A DNA stretch of 64,000 nt from Maribacter algarum (ex Zhang et al. 2020) (GTDB lineage Bacteria > Bacteroidota > Bacteroidia > Flavobacteriales > Flavobacteriaceae), in the NCBI RefSeq assembly GCF_005885635.1, contig NZ_VATY01000001.1, positions 1,860,001 to 1,924,000 of the forward strand. The letters run 5' to 3'. Below are positions 24,754-32,980 of the stretch, piece after piece; position 1 is the first letter of the stretch, and every line of letters starts with the position of its first letter. The translations under genes were made by a program, and so were the position numbers. Below the pieces are notes generated by a model. It searched no databases and was not told the DNA's origin. It saw only the letters and a program-made list of their open reading frames with translations.

Positions 24754-26486
24754 ATCCTAGCCTGATAGGTAAACAGGTTATAGTACCTTCCTTCTTTGGC
24801 AATTAATTCATCATGAGTACCTTGCTCAGCGATTTTACCATTTTCAATAACCAAAATCTGATTCGCCTTTCGAATTGTACTTAGACGGTGTGCAATAACA
24901 AAGGTAGTCCGGCCTTTTGTCAAAGTGGCTAAACTTTTTTGAATTAAGGCTTCACTTTCCGTGTCTAAATTGGAAGTAGCTTCATCTAAAATCAAGATTT
25001 TCGGGTTTGCCAGAACAGCCCTTGCAATAGCAATACGTTGTCTTTGTCCACCAGATAGCTTAACACCGCGTTCACCAATAAGAGTATCCAAACCATCTTC
25101 AAAACGGTCAGTAAATTCATCCACATAGGCGGCTCTCACAGCAGCTTGTAATTCTTCCTCAGCAGCATTGGGTCTTGGAAAAAGAATATTATCTCGAATG
25201 GATCCTTCGAATAAAAATTCATCTTGCAAAACCACACCAAGGTTTTTTCTAAAACTATTCAGGTTTACTTTGGAGACATCGTTTCCGTCAATGGATATGA
25301 TACCTGATTGCGGATTCAAAAAAGTGGCTGCTAATCCAGCAATGGTAGATTTTCCAGAACCAGAACTTCCCACTAGCGCAATAACATCTCCAGAATTCGC
25401 TTTAAAACTGATATTGTGTAACACCTCTTTATCTTCCTCATAGGCAAAGGAAACATTATCAAAAACAATATCCCCTTTGATATTTTCTAAAACAATTGTA
25501 CGATTTTCTTCATCCGATTCGGGAGTCATGTTCATGAGCTCCTCTGTGCGGTCTAGTCCTGCTAATGCTTCCGTCAGTTGACTTCCGATATTGCTCATTT
25601 GTACAATGGGTGCTATCATTAATCCTAGTAAGAAAGTAAAGGTTAAGAATTCCCCTATGGATAAACTATCATTCATTATTTCGTAACCTCCAAGACCCAT
25701 AACTCCGGTAGTTGCCACTCCCAATAAAAAAGTCGAAGAACTTGTCATAAAGGCGGTCGCTGTCAAACTTTTTTTTACATTTTCAAACAACTTGGCAACT
25801 CCTATTTCAAATACTCTATTTTCTTGGGCTTCTGCATTGAAACCTTTTATGACACGAACACCACCCAAAGTTTCGGTAAGTCTTCCCGTGACCTCGGCAT
25901 TAATCTTACCTCGGTTTCTAAAAATAGGACGTATGATTTTGAAAGCTTTTAAAGCAACTACAGCAAAAATGGCCAGCGGAATCAGCGTGAAAAGAGTCAT
26001 CTGCCAACTTATTTGTAGCAATAGAATCAGAGAAACAATAGCTGTAATTGAACCGCCGACTAATTGAACTAGTCCAGTACCAATAAGATTTCGAACACCC
26101 TCAACATCACTCATGATACGTGAAACCAATGCCCCAGATTTGGCATTATCAAAAAAGCTAATCGGCAGTGAAAGCACTTTTTTCTGCACTTGTGCCCGTA
26201 ATTCAGAAATCAAAAACTGCGCTTGTACACTTAGTATTTTGGTAAGCAAAAAAGAGGTTGTGGCTTGAACAGTAATGGCCAAAATAACAGCACCAACCAA
26301 CAGTTTTAAAAAGTCAACATCTTTGTTCGGAATGATATCATCCATCAAATATTTAAGAGACAACGGTGCTACAAAACTTGCCGCTTTACTAATCACTATC
26401 AATAACAAACCAATGAAAACTAGATTCCGTCTTGGCCAAATAATGGTTTTAAATGCGGTAAGTATACTGACTTTTTTCTCAGCCAT
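24750..26486 (-). CDS. MsbA-like ABC exporter (fused membrane and ATPase domains)
   Basis: A 578-residue half-transporter with an N-terminal six-helix membrane domain (about 20-310) and a C-terminal ATPase. The ATPase has Walker A ALVGSSGSGKSTIAGLAA, the signature motif VKLSGGQRQRIAIARAVL, Walker B ILILDEATSNLD and the switch His in FVIAHRLSTI. It would work as a homodimer exporting lipid or a hydrophobic compound. The frame is open to 26525, but MAEKKVSILTAFKTIIWPRR at 26486 is the family-like start, and a TACCTTGC element upstream falls inside the extension. Substrate unknown; lipid A-core transport (msbA) is one possibility. Confidence 0.88.
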   Translation of the reverse strand: MAEKKVSILTAFKTIIWPRRNLVFIGLLLIVISKAASFVAPLSLKYLMDDIIPNKDVDFLKLLVGAVILAITVQATTSFLLTKILSVQAQFLISELRAQVQKKVLSLPISFFDNAKSGALVSRIMSDVEGVRNLIGTGLVQLVGGSITAIVSLILLLQISWQMTLFTLIPLAIFAVVALKAFKIIRPIFRNRGKINAEVTGRLTETLGGVRVIKGFNAEAQENRVFEIGVAKLFENVKKSLTATAFMTSSSTFLLGVATTGVMGLGGYEIMNDSLSIGEFLTFTFLLGLMIAPIVQMSNIGSQLTEALAGLDRTEELMNMTPESDEENRTIVLENIKGDIVFDNVSFAYEEDKEVLHNISFKANSGDVIALVGSSGSGKSTIAGLAATFLNPQSGIISIDGNDVSKVNLNSFRKNLGVVLQDEFLFEGSIRDNILFPRPNAAEEELQAAVRAAYVDEFTDRFEDGLDTLIGERGVKLSGGQRQRIAIARAVLANPKILILDEATSNLDTESEALIQKSLATLTKGRTTFVIAHRLSTIRKANQILVIENGKIAEQGTHDELIAKEGRYYNLFTYQARI

Positions 26487-26630
26487 AGGTGTTAGAAATT
26501 TATTTAAGGATGCAAGGTAGTTCAAAAAAGCATCGATTCTATTCTAGTACTGTCCGGCATCGGTTTTTTAAGCAAAAATTAGTATTTCAGTAGCAAGTCT
26601 CTTAATTTAACGGATACTAATTTCATCCTT

Positions 26631-28829
26631 ATGAGAGCTCTATTATTTGTAATATTTCTTTTATTATTTTCTTGCAAAACAGATTCAGAATCGACCAATA
26701 CCCAGGGGGGACCTACTTTGGCAGAGAAAGCGGAGAACGTTACCATTATTCGAGATGATTTTGGCGTGCCACATATATACGGAAAAACAGATGCTGATGC
26801 GGTCTTCGGGTTACTTTATGCGCAATGTGAAGACGACTTTAATAGGGTAGAGCAGAATTACATTTGGGCTACTGGAAGATTGGCGGAAGTCGAAGGTGAA
26901 GATGCTTTATACAGTGATTTACGAGCCAAACTTTTTATGACCGAGGAAGAAGCCAAGGCCGCTTATGAGAAGAGTCCTGAATGGTTGAAAAAACTTTGCG
27001 TCGCTTTCTCGGATGGGATTAATTATTATTTAGAAACCCATCCTGAAGTAACACCCAAATTATTGTATCGCTTTGAACCCTGGATGCCTATGTACTTCAG
27101 TGAAGGTTCTATTGGGGGAGATATCGAACGCATTCGAACCAATAAGATTCGTGCTTTTTATGAAGGCGGAATGGAAATTCCTGAAATGAAGTTTCAAGAA
27201 TTGGAGAAAAAAGAACTGGAGGCAGAACCCCAAGGGTCGAATGGCATTGCAATTTCAGGAGAATTAACGAAATCCGGAAATACCTTGCTGCTTATTAATC
27301 CGCATACTTCCTTCTATTTCAGAGGAGAAGTACATGTGGTTTCCGAGGAGGGATTAAACGCTTATGGTGCTGTCACTTGGGGACAATTTTTTGTCTACCA
27401 GGGCTTCAACGAAAAAACAGGTTGGATGCATACTTCTGGCGATACCGATGTGATTGATGAGTTCAAGGAAAAAGTTGTGAATATAGACGGAAAACTGTTT
27501 TATGAGTATGGAGAAGAATTGCGAAAAGTTGAAAAGCAAGAAGTGACTTTAAAGTATAAAGATGAACAGGGTTTAAAAGAAAAGAAGTTTCCTTTTTATC
27601 GGACGCACCACGGCCCGATTACCCATATGATTGATAATCAATGGACTGCCTCGGCAATGATGTGGGAACCAGTAAAAGCTTTAGACCAGTCTTTTACTAG
27701 AACAAAAAAAGACGGCTATGAAGAGTTTCAGAAGATGATGAATATTCGGGCCAACTCCTCCAATAATACGGTATATGCAGACGCTGAAGGGAATATCGCT
27801 TATTTTCATGGCAATTTTGTACCTAAACGCGATGTATCTTTTGACTATACCAAACCAGTTGATGGTAAGAATCCAAAAACGGATTGGCAAGGCCTACATC
27901 CGCAATCAGAGAATATTCAACTGTTGAACCCAGAAAATGGCTGGTTGCAAAATTGCAATTCTACACCATTTACTTCGGCTTTGGAATTTAGTCCGAAGAA
28001 AGAAGATTATCCGAATTACATGTCCATCGATAGGGAGAATTTTCGAGGAATTCATGCTATTGGTTTACTGAAGGATAGGCAGGATCATACTTTGGAAGGA
28101 TTGATTGAACTGGCGCATGATTCCTATTTACCAGCATTCGAAACTTTGATCCCTGGATTGGTGGAGGCCTATAATCGTTATGACGATAAAAACCCAAAAT
28201 TGCAAGAAGCTATCGAGATTTTGGGAGAATGGGATTATAAAACATCAAAGGAATCTGTTGCAATGACTTTAGCACATTTCTATGGAACGAAGTATTATCA
28301 AGAAGGAAAATACCCTGCAGGAATGACACCAATGGAACGCGTTAACTTTTGGGGCAATAAACCAGGGGAACAACTAAAAATATTTGAAAAAACAATTGAT
28401 GAATTAACAAACGATTTCGGCTCTTGGAACATCCCTTGGGGCGAAATAAACCGCTACCAACGTTTGAATGGTGATGTTCGACAAGCCTTTAATGATAATA
28501 AGCCCAGTATTCCTATTGGTTTTGCTTCTGGTCGTTGGGGAGCCTTAGCCGCATATGGAGCAAGATATACTACTAAGGGAGCTAAAAAACTATATGGAAC
28601 ACGTGGCAATAGTTTTGTAGCAGCAGTTGAGTTTGGTGATAAGGTCAAAGCCAAAAGTATTTTGGCGGGAGGTCAGAGCGGAGACCCGAACTCGCCTCAC
28701 TTTGATGATCAAATTCAATTGTATGCAGATGTAAAATGGAAAGATGTGCCCTACTACAAAGAAGATGTTTTGAAAAGAGCTAAAGAAACCTATGTGCCTG
28801 GGAAAAGGTCTTCACCAAGCTCAGATTGA
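26631..28829 (+). CDS. Penicillin acylase-family N-terminal-nucleophile amidohydrolase (lipoprotein)
   Basis: 732 residues. The N-terminus is a signal peptide with lipobox LFSC (Cys15). The alpha chain contains VTIIRDDFGVPHIYG and the AQCEDDFNRVEQ segment typical of the family. The autocatalytic site is QGSNGIAISG, with the nucleophile Ser203 after Gly202. The beta chain has LLLINPHTSFY, YGAVTWGQFFVYQGFNEKTG, HHGPITH and a long C-terminal region with RNSFVAAVEFG-like GNSFVAAVEFG. The family includes penicillin, aculeacin and acyl-homoserine-lactone acylases; these hydrolyse amide bonds of acylated small molecules. Cell-surface or periplasmic location is indicated. The natural substrate is not readable. 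Confidence 0.88.
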   Translation: MRALLFVIFLLLFSCKTDSESTNTQGGPTLAEKAENVTIIRDDFGVPHIYGKTDADAVFGLLYAQCEDDFNRVEQNYIWATGRLAEVEGEDALYSDLRAKLFMTEEEAKAAYEKSPEWLKKLCVAFSDGINYYLETHPEVTPKLLYRFEPWMPMYFSEGSIGGDIERIRTNKIRAFYEGGMEIPEMKFQELEKKELEAEPQGSNGIAISGELTKSGNTLLLINPHTSFYFRGEVHVVSEEGLNAYGAVTWGQFFVYQGFNEKTGWMHTSGDTDVIDEFKEKVVNIDGKLFYEYGEELRKVEKQEVTLKYKDEQGLKEKKFPFYRTHHGPITHMIDNQWTASAMMWEPVKALDQSFTRTKKDGYEEFQKMMNIRANSSNNTVYADAEGNIAYFHGNFVPKRDVSFDYTKPVDGKNPKTDWQGLHPQSENIQLLNPENGWLQNCNSTPFTSALEFSPKKEDYPNYMSIDRENFRGIHAIGLLKDRQDHTLEGLIELAHDSYLPAFETLIPGLVEAYNRYDDKNPKLQEAIEILGEWDYKTSKESVAMTLAHFYGTKYYQEGKYPAGMTPMERVNFWGNKPGEQLKIFEKTIDELTNDFGSWNIPWGEINRYQRLNGDVRQAFNDNKPSIPIGFASGRWGALAAYGARYTTKGAKKLYGTRGNSFVAAVEFGDKVKAKSILAGGQSGDPNSPHFDDQIQLYADVKWKDVPYYKEDVLKRAKETYVPGKRSSPSSD

Positions 28830-28863
28830 TAATTTAGATTTGTTTGGACTAATTTGAATTTAA

Positions 28864-29514
28864 TCACTCCTTCGTAATCACTAAAGAAGCTCTAGAACCT
28901 CCTGATAACAACCACTTGTTTGAATAAATTAATTGCCCCTTGTCATCGTAGACATCGACTTGCGCGGTATTGGGCGATGAAGAACCCTCATTTAAAGCTT
29001 CGAACGTTATTCTATTAAATCCTTTGTTCAAATCAATATTTACGCCCTTAAAAGCACCTGTCAATAGCATGTTGGGATCTACAACAGTTTCATTGAGATA
29101 TATTTTCACTCTATCACCATCAACGAACTCATGGTCGCGGGCTACGACACCAACGAATTCGCCATTACTTTTAATTTCTCCTAAATTTTGATCTGGAAAA
29201 TGGTCTCTTGAACCTTCTTTCGCTGTTCTTGGTCCAACTTTGGGGTCTATTTTCATACCAGCACCTGCTTGTACTAACTTCCGGTCATCTAACATTTTGA
29301 CAGGTTTGCGACCCATTGAATCCTTGAAATTAATTTTAGGTTGCTCTTTGATTACATCGGGAATACGAAGGGCAGTGCCCTTATCTTTTTTTCCATCTTT
29401 ATCTAGCTTATTGGCGGCCTCTATTTTCAGCGGCTTTTGATCTGGTAGGTCGCCAACTTGCGACCACCCTAGGAATGGAATCAAAATAAGCAAGGATGTA
29501 AAAAGTAATTTCAT
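28864..29514 (-). CDS. Secreted protein of unknown function
   Basis: 216 residues from the preferred ATG at 29514: a Sec signal peptide (MKLLFTSLLILIPFLGWSQ), a charged low-complexity middle region rich in Lys/Asp (about 20-110), and a beta-rich C-terminal third. That last part reads like an immunoglobulin-type or CARDB-like fold (VKIYLNETVVDPNMLL ... GFNRITFEALNEGSSSPNTAQVDVYD). I do not recognise a family. An in-frame ATG at 29553 would add 13 residues before the signal peptide, but a perfect -7 box at 29542-29549 lies there. It is downstream of the D-amino-acid operon but has its own promoter. Confidence 0.65.
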   Translation of the reverse strand: MKLLFTSLLILIPFLGWSQVGDLPDQKPLKIEAANKLDKDGKKDKGTALRIPDVIKEQPKINFKDSMGRKPVKMLDDRKLVQAGAGMKIDPKVGPRTAKEGSRDHFPDQNLGEIKSNGEFVGVVARDHEFVDGDRVKIYLNETVVDPNMLLTGAFKGVNIDLNKGFNRITFEALNEGSSSPNTAQVDVYDDKGQLIYSNKWLLSGGSRASLVITKE

Positions 29515-29541
29515 AGCACGATAAAGGTCGTTAAATCCCTT

Positions 29542-29549
29542 CAAAAATA
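29542..29549 (-). promoter_or_regulatory. Bacteroidota -7 box for the secreted-protein gene
   Basis: TATTTTTG on the minus strand, 28 nt before the ATG at 29514. It fixes the start downstream of the first in-frame ATG. Confidence 0.5.
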
Positions 29550-29582
29550 ACAAATACCCTGCCAGAGGGGCTTAAATCCCTG

Positions 29583-30326
29583 TTAAAATGCCAAATTTTC
29601 GATAATCGTATTGGCAATTAACTGATGCCCTTGCATGTTTGGGTGAATTGGGTCTTTATCATAACAAGTCGCCTGACTTTTAGAAAGAGGGGTATGAATA
29701 TCAATGCTTGCTAACAATGAATCATGTTTTAAGGATAGAATGGTCTTTTTAAATTCTTGTAAAACTTCTTTATCGTAGTTGGGATATGGATTTAACCAAG
29801 TGAATTTAGCGGTCAAATCAACTTCCACGGGAACCGTTTCCAAAGCCAAGGGAGGTGGCGTTAAGAGTATCGTTTTGATATTTTTTGCCCTTGCTTTTTC
29901 AAGAAATGAAAGAACACCTATTTTATAGCTGTCAAATAGTTTTTGAGAGGGCTTACCATAAATGCCACAGTTGATTCCGTAACAAAAGATAAGTATGTCA
30001 ATCGATTTGATTTCTAAAAGTTCATCTAATCTTTCGAAAAGATAAGGTCTTGGGCCTGGGTGACCTGCTTCCGTTAATCCGGTAATGGTTTCACTACTTT
30101 TACCCCAGTTCAAAAAGGTGAGATTCAAGTCGGGCCTTTTCTTATCCGACAATTGTTGTAAGAGTTCTACATAGCCATTACCTCCACCGAAGGTCACACT
30201 ATCACCAATACATGCAATGACCTGATTCTTTTTAAAGGGAATTTTATTTTTCTCAGTACAGCATAACAATAGACTTCCGGTTATTCCTAATGCCGATGTT
30301 ATGGTAAACTCCCTTCTATTCATCAC
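29583..30326 (-). CDS. SGNH/GDSL-family hydrolase, exported
   Basis: 247 residues. The N-terminus MMNRREFTITSALG has a Tat-like RR motif and runs into a hydrophobic stretch ending CC, so it may be a Tat-exported lipoprotein. The esterase blocks are CIGDSVTFGGGNG (nucleophile Ser), a Gly-containing WGKSSETITG, the oxyanion Asn in FCYGINCGIYG, and the catalytic Asp/His pair in DPIHPNMQGH. Substrates of the family are acyl esters of sugars, lipids or peptidoglycan. The start codon overlaps the stop of the M19 dipeptidase gene by 4 nt (ATGA), so it is the last gene of the five-gene operon. Confidence 0.85.
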   Translation of the reverse strand: MMNRREFTITSALGITGSLLLCCTEKNKIPFKKNQVIACIGDSVTFGGGNGYVELLQQLSDKKRPDLNLTFLNWGKSSETITGLTEAGHPGPRPYLFERLDELLEIKSIDILIFCYGINCGIYGKPSQKLFDSYKIGVLSFLEKARAKNIKTILLTPPPLALETVPVEVDLTAKFTWLNPYPNYDKEVLQEFKKTILSLKHDSLLASIDIHTPLSKSQATCYDKDPIHPNMQGHQLIANTIIENLAF

Positions 30327-31384
30327 AAAGCATTTTGTAAAAAACGAAGAAAATTTCCATACATGATATTTTCGATATCCGAGGAGGAATATCCCCTTTC
30401 AGACAAAATTTGAGGGACCTTTTGAAGGTCCGCTATGGTGTCCAAATCTGACGGAGATTGTTCTTTTCCAAAACCACCATCCAAATCAGTGCCAATACCA
30501 ACGTGTAAACTGTTTCCGGCCAATTGGCAAATATGGTCAATGTTATTGGCCATTTGTTGTAAGGTCACTCCCATAGTTTTGGGGTTGGATTCGCCGCGAA
30601 CCCAATTCGGTACCATCATCCACGCATCCAAAGCCATTCCGATTACTCCATTTCTACCGATAAGTTCTTTAATTTGTTCATCTGCAAATTGGCGATTGTG
30701 GTCCACCAGTGCTCTGCAGTTATTATGACTTGCCCAAACCGGACCGCCGTAATTATCCATCGTTTCCCAAAAGCTTTGATCGCATAAATGGGTTGCGTCT
30801 AAAATAAGACCTAGACGTTCAATTTCTTTTAGAAGTGCTTTTCCTTTTGTGCCAATTCCCCCAATGGAATTAGTACCATGTGCATAAGTTCCAGGGCCAT
30901 AATGTGCGGGGCCAATAGCTCGTAATCCTTGCTCATAACTTCTTTCCAAATAATCGATGGAAATTATGGAATCTGCTCCTTCCAAGCTCAGAATATAGCC
31001 AATGGGCTTTTTCCCTTCGGATGTTTTCCAACGTTCCAAATGCGTGTTGAGTTGTTTCTTGTTTCGAATTTGTACAAGTTCACCGGCCTCCTCCATAGTT
31101 CTGTACCAAGCCAGTTGTGCTTGCGTTTGTGCCCAAGCTTGTTGAGGTGAATTCCATCCTGGAAGCTTATTATCTTTATGAACGTACCGCGCAATTTGTG
31201 TGGCCATGCAAAGTCCGATATTCCCTTTTCGCATTGCCTCAAAAGAAACGGTATTATTACCCCGATCAAGTTTGTCGGTCATCCCTTTTTCGCTTTCACG
31301 GATTTCTTCTACTGACCAAGTAAGATCCCGATTCCATTCCATGGCATTCATAGAAAGGTCGAGATGGGCATCGAATATGAACAT
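30323..31384 (-). CDS. Membrane dipeptidase family (peptidase M19)
   Basis: A 353-residue zinc TIM-barrel dipeptidase/amidohydrolase. The metal motif is FDAHLDLSMNAMEWNRDL at the N-terminus (His and Asp of HLD). Next come SLEGADSIISIDYLE (bridging Glu), LGLILDATHLCDQSFWE (His), VWASHNNCRAL (His) and the GIGTDLDGGFG turn. M19 enzymes often cleave dipeptides carrying a D-residue at the C-terminus. The frame is open to 31426, but MFIFDAH at 31384 starts 2 nt after the upstream stop and is the family start. There is no signal peptide, so it is cytoplasmic. Its place after a D-threonine-aldolase-like gene supports a D-amino-acid role (inference). Confidence 0.88.
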   Translation of the reverse strand: MFIFDAHLDLSMNAMEWNRDLTWSVEEIRESEKGMTDKLDRGNNTVSFEAMRKGNIGLCMATQIARYVHKDNKLPGWNSPQQAWAQTQAQLAWYRTMEEAGELVQIRNKKQLNTHLERWKTSEGKKPIGYILSLEGADSIISIDYLERSYEQGLRAIGPAHYGPGTYAHGTNSIGGIGTKGKALLKEIERLGLILDATHLCDQSFWETMDNYGGPVWASHNNCRALVDHNRQFADEQIKELIGRNGVIGMALDAWMMVPNWVRGESNPKTMGVTLQQMANNIDHICQLAGNSLHVGIGTDLDGGFGKEQSPSDLDTIADLQKVPQILSERGYSSSDIENIMYGNFLRFLQNAL

Positions 31385-31386
31385 AA

Positions 31387-32499
31387 CTAAAGGGTGATTT
31401 TTTGGTTTCTGGCGGCAACTTTCCAAGTTCCTGATACTGCTCCATCTGAAATAGTTAGTACTTCTTCATACTTAGCTACCGTTGGGCAAATATGAACAGG
31501 AATGGCGTAAAACCCATCTCCCACTTCAAATTCATCAGCTCGTTGGGTTCGTACTACTAAATGTTCTTCGCTTTGACCAATCTGCTCGCTATCTTCTAAT
31601 CCTAATATTTGTACCCTTGGGAATCCCATTTCAGGTGCTACGGACTTATGACCTAAATCAAAACAAATGATATTTTCCTCAGGCTTGCTTATAATTCTAA
31701 TAAATAATACGGCCGCATGAAGAAAGGGCATGTCAGGGAAAAGTTCCGAGTAGCGTGCATCCCAAAGTAAGGTGGTACCCGGACTAGCATCAACTCCCGT
31801 TCGTTTTCCATGTATGGGAAAAGAAGGAGAGCCACCTGCAATAATATCTGGAACAATAATACCTTCTTTTTTAATAGCATCCTTCAAATCCAGAACCTTT
31901 TGAAAGGCGATATTACAGGCTTCTGTTCGTTCATGGAGGTCGGAAATATGAATATGTCCGTCATAGGCATGAAATCCCCGAGCTGCAATATTCGGATTGT
32001 TTTCCATGGAACCATATAATGAAACAGCTCGTTCATCAGGAATACATCCTGTTCGATTCATACCCGAATTAATATCCAAATAAAGTGAAGCAATTCTATT
32101 TGCTTCAGATGCTTTTTGAACAATTTGGGAAAGGGTAGTTTCGTTATCAACCAAAGTCGAAAAGCGAGATTGAGGAAAAGCATCCATCAAAGTAAAAAAG
32201 CGACTTATATTGGCTCCGACCGGCTGCATGGCCAATAAGATATCCTGGGCCCCGCATTGCCCCAGTAATTCCGCTTCGGCTATGGTCGCACATTTAAATT
32301 TTTGAATACCATGCCGCTGTTGCATCTGCACAATTTCGGCCATTTTATGTGTCTTGATATGCGGGCGTAGATTGGAGACACTCCCAGAAATGGCAACCAT
32401 GGCACGGATGTTTTCTTCAATACGTTCAGGATAAACCAGAAGTGAAGGTGAGTTGACCCCACTTGTATCTTTTAAAGCATACCATGTATTTTCAGACAT
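31387..32499 (-). CDS. D-threonine aldolase/D-TA-family PLP enzyme
   Basis: 370 residues of the fold-type III (alanine-racemase-like) D-TA family. The PLP lysine is in NLRPHIKTHKMAEIV near residue 50. The barrel continues with KCATIAEAELLGQCGAQDIL and YLDINSGMNRTGC. The C-terminal beta domain has PVHICPTVAKYEEVLTISDG with a His-x-Cys metal site. Known members are D-threonine aldolases, D-threo-3-hydroxyaspartate dehydratases and D-serine dehydratases, all acting on D-beta-hydroxy amino acids. Which reaction applies here cannot be read. It lies 5 nt after the RidA gene and 2 nt before the dipeptidase gene. Confidence 0.88.
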   Translation of the reverse strand: MSENTWYALKDTSGVNSPSLLVYPERIEENIRAMVAISGSVSNLRPHIKTHKMAEIVQMQQRHGIQKFKCATIAEAELLGQCGAQDILLAMQPVGANISRFFTLMDAFPQSRFSTLVDNETTLSQIVQKASEANRIASLYLDINSGMNRTGCIPDERAVSLYGSMENNPNIAARGFHAYDGHIHISDLHERTEACNIAFQKVLDLKDAIKKEGIIVPDIIAGGSPSFPIHGKRTGVDASPGTTLLWDARYSELFPDMPFLHAAVLFIRIISKPEENIICFDLGHKSVAPEMGFPRVQILGLEDSEQIGQSEEHLVVRTQRADEFEVGDGFYAIPVHICPTVAKYEEVLTISDGAVSGTWKVAARNQKITL

Positions 32500-32504
32500 C
32501 TATT

Positions 32505-32969
32505 TTATTTATGAAGTTCAAACATGGCTTCAATCTCAACGGAAATTCCACCAGGAAGCATCATACCAACAGCACTTCGAACACCAACTCCATTATCAGC
32601 ACCAAAAACATCCGCCATCAATTCGCTAAAACCATTAATGACCAAAGGCTGGTCCCCAAAATCAGGATGACAGTTCACCATACCCAAAGTCTTTATCAAA
32701 CGTTTAATACGGTCAACATCTCCGAAGTGGGTTGTGATGGTAGACAACATGGTCAAGCCGACATGACGGGCGCCAATCTTCCCTTCTTCCAAGCTTAAAT
32801 TGTCTCCAACTCGTCCTTTATATAGTGAGCCATCAGGTAACATTGGTCCTTGCCCTGATACATATAAAAAATTGTCTATAACCAGTACAGGTTTATATAA
32901 ACCTGCTGGAGGTGGGGCTGGTGGTAAAACCAATCCTAATTCTTTAATTCTTTCTGAAGCTATGCTCAT
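32505..32969 (-). CDS. RidA/YjgF-family protein
   Basis: 154 residues of the YjgF/YER057c/UK114 fold with LYKPVLVIDNFLYVSGQGPML, a central insert longer than in canonical 130-residue RidA, and GVGVRSAVGMMLPGGISVEIEAMFEL with the substrate-binding Arg. RidA hydrolyses reactive enamine/imine intermediates made by PLP-dependent dehydratases, which fits the adjacent D-TA-family enzyme if that acts as a D-serine/D-threonine dehydratase. The operon position is between GntP (11 nt) and D-TA (5 nt). Confidence 0.9.
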   Translation of the reverse strand: MSIASERIKELGLVLPPAPPPAGLYKPVLVIDNFLYVSGQGPMLPDGSLYKGRVGDNLSLEEGKIGARHVGLTMLSTITTHFGDVDRIKRLIKTLGMVNCHPDFGDQPLVINGFSELMADVFGADNGVGVRSAVGMMLPGGISVEIEAMFELHK

Positions 32970-32980
32970 AACTCTCTAAT

